64,000 nt of DNA, taken from assembly GCF_020524355.2 (NCBI RefSeq), contig NZ_CP129019.1, positions 4,462,001 through 4,526,000 of the forward strand, given 5' to 3'. This document shows, piece after piece, positions 47,026 to 56,795 of the stretch. The translations under genes and the position numbers were made by a program. Position 1 is the stretch's first letter, and the number at the start of each line of letters is the position of its first letter. Under the pieces are notes generated by a model. It was not told the DNA's origin and searched no databases. It saw only the letters and a program-made list of their open reading frames with translations. Source of the stretch: Mesobacillus subterraneus (GTDB lineage Bacteria > Bacillota > Bacilli > Bacillales > Cytobacillaceae).

Positions 47026-48067
47026 GCAATTCATGATAAAAAACATCCGGTTCGTCGACATTCAGGACGATTCGGTGCACTTTTCGTTTCAAGCCATAGA
47101 TAAGGTAGACATCCTGCGGCTGATGCAGCAGGATTTCAAACATCGGTTTTTCCTGGATCAAATCAGGCACTCTGGCATCAAAAAGCCCTTTTTGCTCTTT
47201 TTTGCTGAATTTTTCTGGCCCTTCGTAATGGTTGATTTCCTTGATATTGCTTAAAGGCAGGTGCATTGAGCTTGAAAATCCTGTCTGCAATAACAAATGG
47301 TCATCGGTCAGCAGGAACGGAGTCAGGCGTGTGGCCTGAAGCTCGGCCAGCATGAACAGAATGCCGTATATGTTCAAAATCAGCAGGATATAGGAAACAA
47401 TTGGGTTCCAGCTATGCAGGAAGTAATGCAGGCCAACCGATTCAATCGCAATGGCATGGATGATCATGATGTAGACAGCATTCACGCTTGTTTTTTTATG
47501 ATAGGTAAAAGCCATGCCGTAATCAATCTGAACCTTCTTTTTCCAAGAGAAGAGAGAGTAATGGAACATGGAAAATTCAGTGACAAGGATTCTGGCTGCA
47601 GTATGATCTGGCAGACTAGCCTCTACAGCCTTTCGAATGTTAAAAAGAAAGAACGAGTTTCGGCTGGCCAGCGTTTTATACTCTTTCAGCAATTTCGGAA
47701 GCCTTGTGATAAGGGTGTAGGCTATATAAAGTTCAACCAGCAGGAATGCGCCTTCTGATACTAATAAAAGATAGGGAAGGAAAGGGTAATCTGATAGATG
47801 CTGCTGGGGGACGATGAAGTAGGCTGCGGCAAATCCAGCAAATATGACGACTCCCATATACTTTAGTGAATATCTTTTGCGAATGATCATGAAGTAAGTC
47901 AAGAGAGGCAAAATGATTAACAGGTCAAGCAGTGAACCGATGACGGCGCCATCGGGGACTGGCCCGAATATCGAAGTACGGTAAAGAATGAAATTTGTTG
48001 CCAGGATCAAAGAGGTTAAAACTACATAAAGCAGTAATCTTGGTTTTTTCGCGACGGTATTTGTCAT
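47006..48067 (-). CDS. Multi-pass membrane protein, function unknown
   Basis: About 353 residues: four helices in the first 130 residues, two more near 205-260, then a soluble C-terminal domain (about 270-353) with a PH-like beta pattern (LLTDDHLLLQTGF...LPLSNIKEINHY). I place the start at ATG 48067, which has AGGTGG just upstream, rather than an ATG 36 bases earlier. Relatives in Bacillaceae have been called 'beta-carotene monooxygenase'-like, to my recollection, but I see no support for that activity. Confidence 0.7.
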   Translation of the reverse strand: MTNTVAKKPRLLLYVVLTSLILATNFILYRTSIFGPVPDGAVIGSLLDLLIILPLLTYFMIIRKRYSLKYMGVVIFAGFAAAYFIVPQQHLSDYPFLPYLLLVSEGAFLLVELYIAYTLITRLPKLLKEYKTLASRNSFFLFNIRKAVEASLPDHTAARILVTEFSMFHYSLFSWKKKVQIDYGMAFTYHKKTSVNAVYIMIIHAIAIESVGLHYFLHSWNPIVSYILLILNIYGILFMLAELQATRLTPFLLTDDHLLLQTGFSSSMHLPLSNIKEINHYEGPEKFSKKEQKGLFDARVPDLIQEKPMFEILLHQPQDVYLIYGLKRKVHRIVLNVDEPDVFYHELQRSLPE

Positions 48068-48264
48068 TATTATCCACCTCGCTTTTATTATAACTGATTT
48101 CATAGTGTCAAAGTAGTAATTTGAAGGTGTTCGACAAAACTAGTGTTAGTAAAAATATTGAGAAAATTACTTAAGAAAATAGTGGAGTGAATAAACCGGA
48201 TTACACCACCTTTAAAAAGGGAAACATGCAATTATGATACTTTTTAAAAGGACGGTGGATCGGT

Positions 48265-49164
48265 ATGTATGATTGCCTTATAGTTGGAGGCGGGATTGCC
48301 GGGCTTCAGGCGGCGATTCAGCTTGGGCGATACGATCATAATGTCATGGTTCTGGATGCAGGTGATGGCCGGTCGGCGATATGCCAGAGCTACCATAATA
48401 TCCTTGGATATCCGGATGGAGTAAGCGGACCTTACTTAAGAGAAGTCGGCCGTAAGCAGGCGGCGCAATATGGCGTTGAATTCGTGATTGGCAAGGCTGA
48501 GAGTGCCGAAAAGACGGAGAATGGATTCGAAGTAAAGGCGGAGAGCGGCGACACATACAAGGCGAAGACTATGCTTCTGGCCACAGGAGTCATGGATCGG
48601 ATTCCACCTTTTCCGGAGCTGATGCCTACGCTTGGCATCAGCGTGTATATATGTCCGGATTGCGATGGCTATGAAGTGAAAGACAAGAGCACCATCGTAA
48701 TGGGTTCTGGCAACCCTGGTGCCAACATGGCACTGACCCTGAACTATTTTACAGATAAACTCACGTATGTGAATCATGAAAATAAAGAAGTTGATGAAGA
48801 GATAATGGCAGCCATGAAGGAAAGGCACATCAAGTATGTCGAAGGACCGATTGAAAAGGTTATGGCAGACGGTCCTGACTTCAGGGGAGTTGTCCTAGAG
48901 AATGGCGAGGAACTGACCTCAGAGCGCGGCTTCATGGACTTCGGAGGGAATGAAGTGAAATCGCAGCTCGCACAGCAGCTTGGCGTCGACCTTCATAAAA
49001 ACAAGCATGTATTAGTGAACCCGCGGACAAAAATGACCAATGTCGAGAAAGTCTGGGCCGCAGGTGACCTAGTCGCTCATTCCGAACAGACAACGATTGC
49101 CATGGGCGACGGCATGCAGGCCAGCATTTGGATTCATAAGACACTCTTAGCGGATAAGAGGTAA
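48265..49164 (+). CDS. Thioredoxin-reductase-like FAD/NAD(P) oxidoreductase
   Basis: A 299-residue TrxB-like flavoprotein. FAD motif is GGGIAG (residues 8-13), the redox-active pair CPDC lies in VYICPDCDGYE, the NAD(P) site is GSGNPGANMAL, and the C-terminal FAD motif is VWAAGDL. The second dinucleotide site is GSGNPG rather than GGGxSA, so this is a paralogue and not the housekeeping TrxB. Partner unknown. ACGGTGGATCGGT precedes the ATG. Confidence 0.88.
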   Translation: MYDCLIVGGGIAGLQAAIQLGRYDHNVMVLDAGDGRSAICQSYHNILGYPDGVSGPYLREVGRKQAAQYGVEFVIGKAESAEKTENGFEVKAESGDTYKAKTMLLATGVMDRIPPFPELMPTLGISVYICPDCDGYEVKDKSTIVMGSGNPGANMALTLNYFTDKLTYVNHENKEVDEEIMAAMKERHIKYVEGPIEKVMADGPDFRGVVLENGEELTSERGFMDFGGNEVKSQLAQQLGVDLHKNKHVLVNPRTKMTNVEKVWAAGDLVAHSEQTTIAMGDGMQASIWIHKTLLADKR

Positions 49165-49206
49165 TCGTTTTGGTGAATTTTTTTCACAGAGAATCGTCGG
49201 GAGCGG

Positions 49207-49480
49207 GATATTCCCGTTCAAAGTGAGATAATCTCTGCTGGGAGCGATATAATCCCGGATGAGTGCAGAATAATCCTTGTTGGGAGCGATATAATCCCGG
49301 ATGAGTGCAAAATAATCCCTGTTGGGAGCGATATAATCCGGGATGAGTGCAAAATAATCCCTGTTGGGAGCGATATAATCCCGGATGAGTGCAAAATAAT
49401 CCCTGTTGGGAGCGGTATAATCCCTGATGAGAACAATATAATCCCTGATGAGAACAATATAATCCCGATTGGAAATTATA
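49207..49480. repeat. 21-bp phased array, ATAATC motif (12 or more units)
   Basis: ATAATC starts at 49228, 49249, 49270, 49291, 49312, 49333, 49354, 49375, 49396, 49417, 49438 and 49459: twelve copies, each exactly 21 bp apart, with degenerate copies at both ends. In the middle, two unit types alternate (GGGAGCGATATAATCC and GAGTGCAAAATAATCC), giving a 42-bp super-unit. It fills the convergent gap between the TrxB-like gene and yhfW. Confidence 0.96.
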
Positions 49481-49500
49481 CTCCCCTCTGGACACAATGC

Positions 49501-49533
49501 AAGCCGCCACTCAAACTGTAGTGGCGGCTTTCT
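49501..49533 (-). terminator. Terminator of the yhfW-like gene
   Basis: AAGCCGCCACT pairs perfectly with AGTGGCGGCTT. Confidence 0.85.
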
Positions 49534-49534
49534 T

Positions 49535-51070
49535 CTATTCTATATCGACTTTTTTTAGCGGCAGTTCAGCTGGTCCTTCAATGACGTCACCCTTGTATGA
49601 GAAACGGGAACCGTGGCATGGGCAGTCCCATGAACGTTCGCCATTGTTCCACTCTAGCTCGCAGCCCATATGGGTACAGGTTGTGTCTACTACATGCAGC
49701 TCGCCGTTTTCATCGCGATAGGCGCCGGCACGCTTGCCGTTGACTGTCACGGTTGCACCCTCATCATTATCAAGCGATGTCGCCTGGGTAGATGGGCGTT
49801 CCAGCTTCCCTTTTACGAGTGTCTTGGCAATATGGGCACTTGTTGAAATGATTTTCCTCAGTTCAGGATCTGCCTTGAAACGCTGCGGATCAAATACTTC
49901 TTTATATGGATTGTCTATTTTCAGAATCTGGTCGCTCAACATCATTGCTGCATTGATTCCGTTAGACATTCCCCATTTTCGGTATCCAGTCGCGACATAA
50001 ATATTGTCTGTGGTCGTTGAGTATTGGCCGACAAATGGGAGTTTATCATTAGGAACAGGGTCCTGAGCAGACCATCTGAACGGAATTTCCTTTACGCCGA
50101 ATGTTTGATATGCAAATGCCTCGAGTGCTTCATAGTATTGGTGCGTATTCGTTTTATGGCTGACTTTGTGGCTGTCGCCGCCAAACAGGACGATTTTTTC
50201 ACCGTTCCAGTCAGCGTAACGTAGCGAACGGGTAGGCTGCTCGGCATTGATGAACATGCCTCCGGGAAATTCTTTTTCAGTTTTAACAGCCAGCACATAT
50301 GATCTTTCCGGGGTCATCCTGGAAAAATAAAACCCTTTTAGGTCATAGAAAGGGTAATGCGTGCTGACAATCATTTGTTTACAGTGCACCTTATGACCAT
50401 CGCGGGTTGTAACGACAGGCTCTGCGCCTTCTTCCATATCGACGGCAGTAGAATTTTCGAAAATTTGTCCTCCCATTTCAGTAAAACGCTCAACCAGATG
50501 CTTTAAAAATTCGAGCGGGTGGAACTGGGCCTGGTTGCGCATCACAATTCCGGCTTTCGCTTCTATAGGCAGGGGAACTTGAGAAACATACTCGCTGCCA
50601 TGTACTCCGAGTTTTTCGTAGGCCTTAAATTCAGTTAGGAGCTTTTCCATTTCTTTGTCGGAATTCGTGTAGATATAAGAATCCTCTTCCGAAAAATCAC
50701 AGTCAATCTGCTGCTCTTTTACAAGGTTTTTGACAAATTGCACCGCGTCATAGTTGGCCTGATAGTAAAGACGTGCCTTCTCCTCACCATGATGGTTGAT
50801 CAGCTCATCGTAAATGACACCGTGCTGTGCAGTGATCTTTGCAGTCGTGTGGCTGGTTGTTCCATTCAATATGCTGCCAGCCTCGATCACAGCGACTTTC
50901 ACACCAGCCTTTGCCAGCAGATAGGCAGAGGTCAATCCAGTGATTCCGCCTCCAATAATCGCGACGTCTGTCTTCAGGTCCTCCTCCAGCTGTGGAAAGG
51001 AAGGCAACTCAGCTGTTTTACGCCAGTAGGGTTCAGGAAAACGAGGCAGCTTTGAAGTGTATTCGTTCAT
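49535..51070 (-). CDS. yhfW: FAD oxidoreductase with C-terminal Rieske domain (YhfW-like)
   Basis: About 511 residues, like B. subtilis YhfW. An N-terminal DAO-type FAD domain (VAIIGGGITGLTSAYLLA near 36-53) is fused to a C-terminal Rieske 2Fe-2S domain with ligands in CTHMGC and CPCHGSRF. It would pass electrons between the flavin and the iron-sulfur centre; substrate unknown. AAGGAGGATTGTTG fixes the start at ATG 51070; the longer in-frame extension upstream is not used. Divergent from the UDP-glucose dehydrogenase gene. Confidence 0.92.
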   Translation of the reverse strand: MNEYTSKLPRFPEPYWRKTAELPSFPQLEEDLKTDVAIIGGGITGLTSAYLLAKAGVKVAVIEAGSILNGTTSHTTAKITAQHGVIYDELINHHGEEKARLYYQANYDAVQFVKNLVKEQQIDCDFSEEDSYIYTNSDKEMEKLLTEFKAYEKLGVHGSEYVSQVPLPIEAKAGIVMRNQAQFHPLEFLKHLVERFTEMGGQIFENSTAVDMEEGAEPVVTTRDGHKVHCKQMIVSTHYPFYDLKGFYFSRMTPERSYVLAVKTEKEFPGGMFINAEQPTRSLRYADWNGEKIVLFGGDSHKVSHKTNTHQYYEALEAFAYQTFGVKEIPFRWSAQDPVPNDKLPFVGQYSTTTDNIYVATGYRKWGMSNGINAAMMLSDQILKIDNPYKEVFDPQRFKADPELRKIISTSAHIAKTLVKGKLERPSTQATSLDNDEGATVTVNGKRAGAYRDENGELHVVDTTCTHMGCELEWNNGERSWDCPCHGSRFSYKGDVIEGPAELPLKKVDIE

Positions 51071-51249
51071 CAACAATCCTCCTTGAAAATCTTCATAATA
51101 ACTAATTTTTCCTATATTGGTGAAAATCATGCTATTTTTCCTTTTACCCACTAATAATTTAGATAGACAAGTTTTTGCCAAATAGAGCGTATTGCAGAAG
51201 GAAGGGGTTCCATCATGATAAAATGAGAGCATCAGAATGGAGGGCCAAT

Positions 51250-52590
51250 ATGGATATAACGATTTTTGGGACAGGCTATGTTGGCCTTGTTACCGGTGTT
51301 TGTTTTGCTGAAGTAGGCTATAATGTCACGTGTTTTGATATAGATGACCGTAAAATCACCGCCCTTTCCCAGGGGAGATGCCCAATTTATGAACCTGGTC
51401 TTGAGGAGATGCTCAAAAGGAATCTTAAAGAGGGGCGACTTCATTTTACATACGATTCAAAATCGGTCTGTAAGAATGCGGATTACATTTTTATTGCCGT
51501 CGGGACGCCTGAAAATGAGGACGGATCGGCGAACCTTGAATACCTGGAGAGGGCTGTTGAGCAGATTGGCACGAACCTGGTCAGAGATGCAGTCATTATT
51601 ATTAAAAGCACCGTGCCAGTAGGGACTAATCAAAGGATCTATCAGGAGCTTCGTAGAATCACGCCTGACAATATCCAGGTGAAGGTCGTTTCAAGTCCGG
51701 AATTCCTGCGCGAGGGTTCAGGAATTCTTGATACCTTCCATGCGGATCGGATCGTTGTCGGGGCAGATGACCATAAGGCAGGCCGTGCGGTGGCTGATTT
51801 ATATAAACCTTTTGGACGGCTGATTTTGCAGACAGATATCCGTAGTGCGGAGCTCATTAAGTATGCTTCAAATGCCTTCCTGGCGACGAAAATCAGCTTC
51901 ATCAATGAGGTGGCCAACCTGTGTGATCACACAGGCGCAAACATTGAAGATGTGGCGAAGGGAATGGGCATGGACGGCCGGATCGGCAGCCAGTTTTTAA
52001 AAGCGGGAATTGGCTATGGCGGCTCCTGTTTCCCCAAGGATACGAAGGCGCTGGAAAAACTGACGGAAGAATATGATTATGACTTTAAAATCCTGCGCTC
52101 CGTCATCGAGGTAAACAACAGGCAGAAGCAGCAATTGTTTGAGAAAGCCCGGGAGTTGTTTGGGAATCTTCAGGGCAAAAGGGTGGCTGTGCTGGGGCTG
52201 GCGTTCAAGCCGCATACGGATGACATCCGTGAGGCGCCAGCTGTTGATCTGATAGCCCGACTGCTTGAAGAAAAGGCAGACATCTCCGTATATGATCCGG
52301 CTGCCACCCGCAATACCGGTAATCTTTTTGGAAGCCGGCTCTACTACACTGAAAACATCGATACTGCCATCAAAGGAGCAGACCTCGTCTTCATCATGAC
52401 TGAGTGGACGCAAATCGCCCAATATGATTTAGAACGTTTTCCGTTGCTCATGCGAGACCCGGTTATTTTTGACGGAAGGAACTGCTATGATTTGGCTGAG
52501 GCAGAGTCAGCTGGCTTAACATACGTTTCTGTTGGCAGGAAAGCCGTTAATGTGAATCGGAATCTGGAGAACTCGAGATTTCAGGGCTAA
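51250..52590 (+). CDS. UDP-glucose 6-dehydrogenase
   Basis: A 446-residue protein: N-terminal NAD site GTGYVGLVTG (from residue 7), catalytic Cys260 in GYGGSCFPKDT, and a C-terminal UDP-binding domain with GLAFKPHTDDIREAP. It oxidises UDP-glucose to UDP-glucuronate, a precursor for teichuronic acid or capsule. No polysaccharide genes are adjacent. GGAGGG is spaced for ATG 51250, so upstream in-frame starts are not used. Confidence 0.93.
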   Translation: MDITIFGTGYVGLVTGVCFAEVGYNVTCFDIDDRKITALSQGRCPIYEPGLEEMLKRNLKEGRLHFTYDSKSVCKNADYIFIAVGTPENEDGSANLEYLERAVEQIGTNLVRDAVIIIKSTVPVGTNQRIYQELRRITPDNIQVKVVSSPEFLREGSGILDTFHADRIVVGADDHKAGRAVADLYKPFGRLILQTDIRSAELIKYASNAFLATKISFINEVANLCDHTGANIEDVAKGMGMDGRIGSQFLKAGIGYGGSCFPKDTKALEKLTEEYDYDFKILRSVIEVNNRQKQQLFEKARELFGNLQGKRVAVLGLAFKPHTDDIREAPAVDLIARLLEEKADISVYDPAATRNTGNLFGSRLYYTENIDTAIKGADLVFIMTEWTQIAQYDLERFPLLMRDPVIFDGRNCYDLAEAESAGLTYVSVGRKAVNVNRNLENSRFQG

Positions 52591-52671
52591 GCCTATAAAG
52601 AACGTAATTGAATCGACCACCTGCCCTAAGGTAAAATTATCCTAAATACCTTCAACTAAGGAGGAACCAGG

Positions 52672-53148
52672 ATGGCTAAGGTTAAAACAAATGCAATGCG
52701 GATTCTTGACACGCAGAAGGTGCCGTATGAGGTCCTTACTTATGACTCGAAGGATGGCAAGATTGACGGCGTTGCCGTTGCGGGGAAAATTGGCCACGAT
52801 GCTTCGCAGGTCTACAAGACGCTTGTGGCAGCAGGGGCAAGCAAGGATTTATATGTTTTCGTCATTCCGGTCGAAGCCGAGCTCGATCTGAAAAAGGCAG
52901 CGAAGGAAGCCGGCGAAAAGAAAGTGGAAATGCTTCCGGTTAAGGATATCCAGAAATTCACCGGCTATATTCGCGGCGGCTGTTCACCCATCGGAATGAA
53001 AAAGGACTATCCGACGTTTTTGGATGAGAGTGCCCAAGAGCTCGAGACCATCATCGTCAGCGCAGGGAAAATCGGCTTCCAGGTCGAGTTGGCACCAGAC
53101 CAGCTTTTAAATGCTGCTATGGGGAAATATGGTCAATTGACGAAATAG
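52672..53148 (+). CDS. ybaK: Cys-tRNA(Pro) deacylase YbaK/EbsC
   Basis: A 158-residue YbaK-fold protein, full length, with the conserved Lys in VYKTLVAAG and the GYIRGGCSPIGMKKDYPTFLDE signature. It hydrolyses Cys-tRNA(Pro) mischarged by prolyl-tRNA synthetase. AAGGAGGAACCAGG precedes ATG 52672. It is monocistronic. Confidence 0.95.
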   Translation: MAKVKTNAMRILDTQKVPYEVLTYDSKDGKIDGVAVAGKIGHDASQVYKTLVAAGASKDLYVFVIPVEAELDLKKAAKEAGEKKVEMLPVKDIQKFTGYIRGGCSPIGMKKDYPTFLDESAQELETIIVSAGKIGFQVELAPDQLLNAAMGKYGQLTK

Positions 53149-53151
53149 ATT

Positions 53152-53178
53152 AAACCACAGTTTGAGCTGTAGTTTTTT
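53152..53178 (+). terminator. Terminator of ybaK
   Basis: AAACCACAG pairs with CTGTAGTTT (one G-T), followed by T's. Confidence 0.7.
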
Positions 53179-53585
53179 ATTGTTGTTTTCACCACTTTAA
53201 CGGAAAAATTCAGCATAAATTGAAAATGACCCTTATTTCTTTGAAAATAAGGGTCATTTTTCCGTTTATTGGTTCCAAATCGTTGGATTTTGACCTATTT
53301 ATTGCAGTTAACCGGGAGGTCACAGCTAATTTCTGCTTCAGAAGCCTCCTTTTTATACAATTACTGGAAATTCTCCGCTTATGAACTTCCACACCTAAAC
53401 GAAAATCAACAAGAGGCATTTCTATAATGGAGGTAATCCGCCAATAGACTTGCCCGGGAAATAGAGACATGAAAGACAAAGCTGGAATGAAATATGGGCA
53501 ATCACCCAGAACAAATGCCCTGCATATAGTAAGGAGGAAGCGAAAACTTGCCGTTTATAAGAACGGTTGGAGGGAGTGCGATTCT
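53179..53585. other. Intergenic region with a perfect hairpin and degenerate repeats
   Basis: A perfect 15-bp hairpin, AAAATGACCCTTATT (53223-53237) and AATAAGGGTCATTTT (53246-53260), can terminate transcription on both strands. Two degenerate copies of a CCGG...CTCCGCTTAT-like motif are 52 bp apart (53312 and 53364), resembling those at 18.7-18.9 kb. No gene seen. Confidence 0.6.
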
Positions 53586-54682
53586 ATGTCAGGAAAAATC
53601 CTGAATTACTTTGCCGGCGGAAACACTGCCCGCGGTTTTTACAGCTTATATGATTCCAGCTTGCATGGCCTGTCCCGGCTATTCATATTGAAGGGCGGAC
53701 CAGGAACAGGGAAATCATCGCTCATGAAAAAGATCGGCAATGAATGGCATGAAAAAGGCTATGAAGTACAATTCCTGCATTGTTCATCAGACAATAAATC
53801 GATTGATGGTGTGCTGATTCCCAAATTAAATGCCGGGATCGTTGATGGAACGGCGCCTCATGTCATCGAACCGAAAGCACCTGGGGCGGTAGAGGAGTAC
53901 GTCAATCTGGGTGAAGCGTGGGATTCCGGAAAGCTCCATGAGCACAAGGAAATGATCCTGCAGCTTAGTGAAAAAATCAGCGGGGCATTTAATTCCGCCT
54001 ACAGCCTTTTTGCCGAAGCTTTGAGAATCCATGACGAGTGGGAAAAAATCTACATTGAGAACATGGACTTCGAAAAGGCGAACGAGCTGACAAACAAATT
54101 AATGGATCAGTTTTTCGCAGACAGTACATCTTCAGAAGGAACTGGCAGGGTGTTTGACCGATTCCTGGGGTGCAGCCACTCCGGTTGGTGCAGTCGACTT
54201 TGTACCAAATCTGACTGAGACGGTTGGCAAGAGGTATTTCATTAAAGGCCGGCCAGGTTCTGGAAAGTCGACCATGCTGAAAAAAAATTGCTGCGGAAGG
54301 ACAGTCGCGAGGCTATGACGTTGAAGTCTATCATTGCGGTTTCGACCCGCATAGCCTGGATATGGTCATCGTCCGCGAGCTCGACTTCGCGATTTTCGAC
54401 AGCACCGCGCCACATGAATATTTTCCGGAGAGAGAGACGGATGAAATCATTGATATGTATTCAGAGTTGATCACTCCTGGTACAGATGAAAAATACGAAG
54501 CAGAGATCAAGGATGTTGGCGGAAGGTATAAAGCGAAGATGAACGAAGCCATAGCCTCACTAGCTCACGCAAAAGAGCTGCGTGACCAATTGGAGGCCAT
54601 CTACATCGAAGCCATGGATTTTGCCAAGGTAGACGAGATCACCAGCCAACTTCAAAAGGAAATGGAAAGCCTTACCAACTAG
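53586..54682 (+). pseudogene. PRK06851-type tandem P-loop ATPase with two frameshifts
   Basis: Joined over two frameshifts this is about 365 residues with two P-loop domains: GGPGTGKSS (residues 37-45) and GRPGSGKST in the second half. That matches the Bacillaceae PRK06851 family of unknown function. The first break is a G4 run at 54167-54170 (three G's restore LGAATPVGAVDF). The second is an A8 run at 54280-54287 (seven restore LKKIAAEGQSRGYD). Both are homopolymer insertions. GGAGGGAG precedes ATG 53586. Confidence 0.85.
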
Positions 54683-54735
54683 CACCGAATTGGGCGTTTT
54701 GCATACATTACATGGAAGACTTTTAGAGAGGGGAT

Positions 54736-55146
54736 ATGAGTTTGTACTTTAATAACTTCAACCCATATGCACAAAATCAGCAATTTGAGGATGATTATGG
54801 CTTTTATGAAAAGGACTATTATCAGCAGGAAGAATTGAGAACATTTGGCGGCTTTCCTGGCGGTCCTGGAGGTGTACCGGGCGGTGGCCAGGCAGGAGGG
54901 CCGCCAACATCGCCGCCTCCTGCATTTGTACCACAAGAACAGGCAACAGCCTTCGCAGTCGACCCTGGCGGAATCAGGAGATGTATGTTCCGCTATACGT
55001 ATATCTGGCTGATCGATGGCAGAAGCTTCTGGTTCTATCCAGTCTTCCTTGGCAGAAACTCCGTTGCCGGCTGGAGATGGAGCCGCCGCAGAGGATGGGT
55101 TTACTACGGCATGGACCTAAGACAGATCCGGTCATTCCAGTGCTAG
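54736..55146 (+). CDS. Gly/Pro-rich hypothetical protein
   Basis: A 136-residue protein: an Asn/Tyr/Glu-rich start, a central collagen-like or flexible Gly-Pro tract (FGGFPGGPGGVPGGGQAGG, about residues 37-55), then a compact aromatic domain (CMFRYTYIWLIDGRSFWFYP...WRWSRRRGWVYYG). Similar small proteins exist in Bacillaceae. A spore-surface or structural role is possible but not shown. A weak AGAGGGG precedes the ATG. It faces yjiH. Confidence 0.75.
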   Translation: MSLYFNNFNPYAQNQQFEDDYGFYEKDYYQQEELRTFGGFPGGPGGVPGGGQAGGPPTSPPPAFVPQEQATAFAVDPGGIRRCMFRYTYIWLIDGRSFWFYPVFLGRNSVAGWRWSRRRGWVYYGMDLRQIRSFQC

Positions 55147-55155
55147 AAAAAACAA

Positions 55156-55190
55156 ATGGAGCCCCTTGGACAGGGGCTCCATTTTACTTT
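55156..55190. terminator. Bidirectional terminator, hypothetical/yjiH
   Basis: GGAGCCCC (55158-55165) pairs with GGGGCTCC (55173-55180), followed by T's. Confidence 0.85.
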
Positions 55191-55195
55191 TTATC

Positions 55196-56557
55196 TTAAA
55201 AAAGAATATGTGCAACCAATACGATGATTGGCAATGTAACAAGTGTACGCTGAAGGAAAATGATGAATAATTCCCCGAAGCTGACAGGAATCTTGGATCC
55301 TAGCAGCAGTCCGCCAACCTCAGACATATAGATCAGCTGTGTCACGGAAACAGACGCAATGATGAACCTTGTCATCGGGCTTGCGATATCAGCACCGATT
55401 ACGGAAGGAAGGAACATGTCCGCAAAGCCGACAATCAGTGTTTCAGATGCCGCCTTCGCCTCTGGTACCTGCATCAGCTCGAGCAGTGGAATGAACGGCA
55501 TACCAAGCCATTGGAATACGGGTGTGTATTCTGCGACAATCAGCGCCAGTGTTCCAAGCGCCATGACGATCGGCGCAACACCCATCCACATATCAAGGAT
55601 ATTGCGGATACCGGCAAGGAAGAAATCTTTGAAGCTCTTATTGCTGCTTGCTTTATCGACAGCCTGTGCCATTCCCCAGGAGAAAGGTGTATATCCATCA
55701 GGAATGTTCTCCTCAGAGTAGTCGTTGTTCTGCTCCACATAGTACGTATCCTGCTTCCTGGAAAGAGGCGGGATTCGCGGAAGGATGACGGCTGCAACCA
55801 CACCAGCCAGTGTCACAGTCAGATAGTAGGGAACGAACATGTGAGCCAGGTCAACCTGGGAAATGACGACAAGGCTGAAAGTGATGGAGACAACAGAGAA
55901 TGTCGTCCCGATGACAGCCGCTTCTCTTTTCGTGTAATATCCTTCTTCATATTGTTTGCTTGTCAGTAGAACTCCAATTGTGCCATCGCCAAGCCATGAT
56001 GTGAGAGTATCGATGGAAGAACGGCCAGGCAATGTGAAAATAGGGCGCATGATTTTGACCATTAAGGTTCCGAATAATTCAAGCAGGCCGAAGTTCAGCA
56101 ATAATGGCAGGAATAATCCCGCAAATAGAAAAACAGAGAAAAGGATTGGCAAAAGGTCATTGAGCAGAAGGCCGCCTGTGTTAGCTGACCAGACTGCTTC
56201 CGGTCCTAATTGAAATAAGGTCATAACTGCAAAAATAGCTCCTAAAATCCTGGCAATAAGCCAGATTGTCGGTACATCAAACAATGATTTCAAGAAATGA
56301 TTACGATTCAGGATTTCAGGTCTGACCGTTTTTATCAATAAGGTCCCGATTAAAGTCAGAACAATGATCACCGTCATGATTGCAGGAAGCGTGCCGCCAA
56401 GCAGTTCCTGGAGCCATCCGGAAAGGACAGCGATTGGTATCGTGATTTCTCCATTATAGGAGATTGGTAACATAAAGAAAAATATTCCTATTAACGAGGG
56501 AATGATGAATGCTAAAAAGTCCCCGGTAGATCGTGTTTTACGCAATGGTTTTTCCAA
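55196..56557 (-). CDS. YjiH family membrane protein (nucleoside-recognition/Gate domain)
   Basis: About 453 residues with ten or more hydrophobic helices. Features include GRSSIDTLTSWLGDGTIGVLL and ETLIVGFADMFLPSVIGADI, typical of YjiH/SpmA-B-like Gate-domain proteins. Transport of a nucleoside or similar small molecule is suggested by the family name only. AAGGGTGA is well spaced for a TTG at 56557 (MEKPLRKT). The ATG at 56581 lacks a ribosome site. Confidence 0.82.
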   Translation of the reverse strand: MEKPLRKTRSTGDFLAFIIPSLIGIFFFMLPISYNGEITIPIAVLSGWLQELLGGTLPAIMTVIIVLTLIGTLLIKTVRPEILNRNHFLKSLFDVPTIWLIARILGAIFAVMTLFQLGPEAVWSANTGGLLLNDLLPILFSVFLFAGLFLPLLLNFGLLELFGTLMVKIMRPIFTLPGRSSIDTLTSWLGDGTIGVLLTSKQYEEGYYTKREAAVIGTTFSVVSITFSLVVISQVDLAHMFVPYYLTVTLAGVVAAVILPRIPPLSRKQDTYYVEQNNDYSEENIPDGYTPFSWGMAQAVDKASSNKSFKDFFLAGIRNILDMWMGVAPIVMALGTLALIVAEYTPVFQWLGMPFIPLLELMQVPEAKAASETLIVGFADMFLPSVIGADIASPMTRFIIASVSVTQLIYMSEVGGLLLGSKIPVSFGELFIIFLQRTLVTLPIIVLVAHILF

Positions 56558-56795
56558 AATGATTTCACCCTTAGAATACATATTTATAAGCCAAAAATTA
56601 TTTTAATGCATAACCCCTGTTTTGCCAACCCTTTTCTCGGTCCAATTCCTTCCTGAATTATATTATCCTAAAGCAAGCAAGCTAAACTCCCATCCGCCAC
56701 CTTCATGTAAAATTCAACTTTTTTTAGCAGGATTCCTTCTGTTTTGCTTGAATTCTTAATAGGACTATTACCTCATTTAATCAGGGAGAATCAGT

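Noticed and set aside
49147..49510. Reading frames encoding RDYIAPNRDYF-like repeats on the minus strand
   Set aside because: Three frames all look repetitive because the period is 21 bp. No start site and no codon bias; an artefact of the array.
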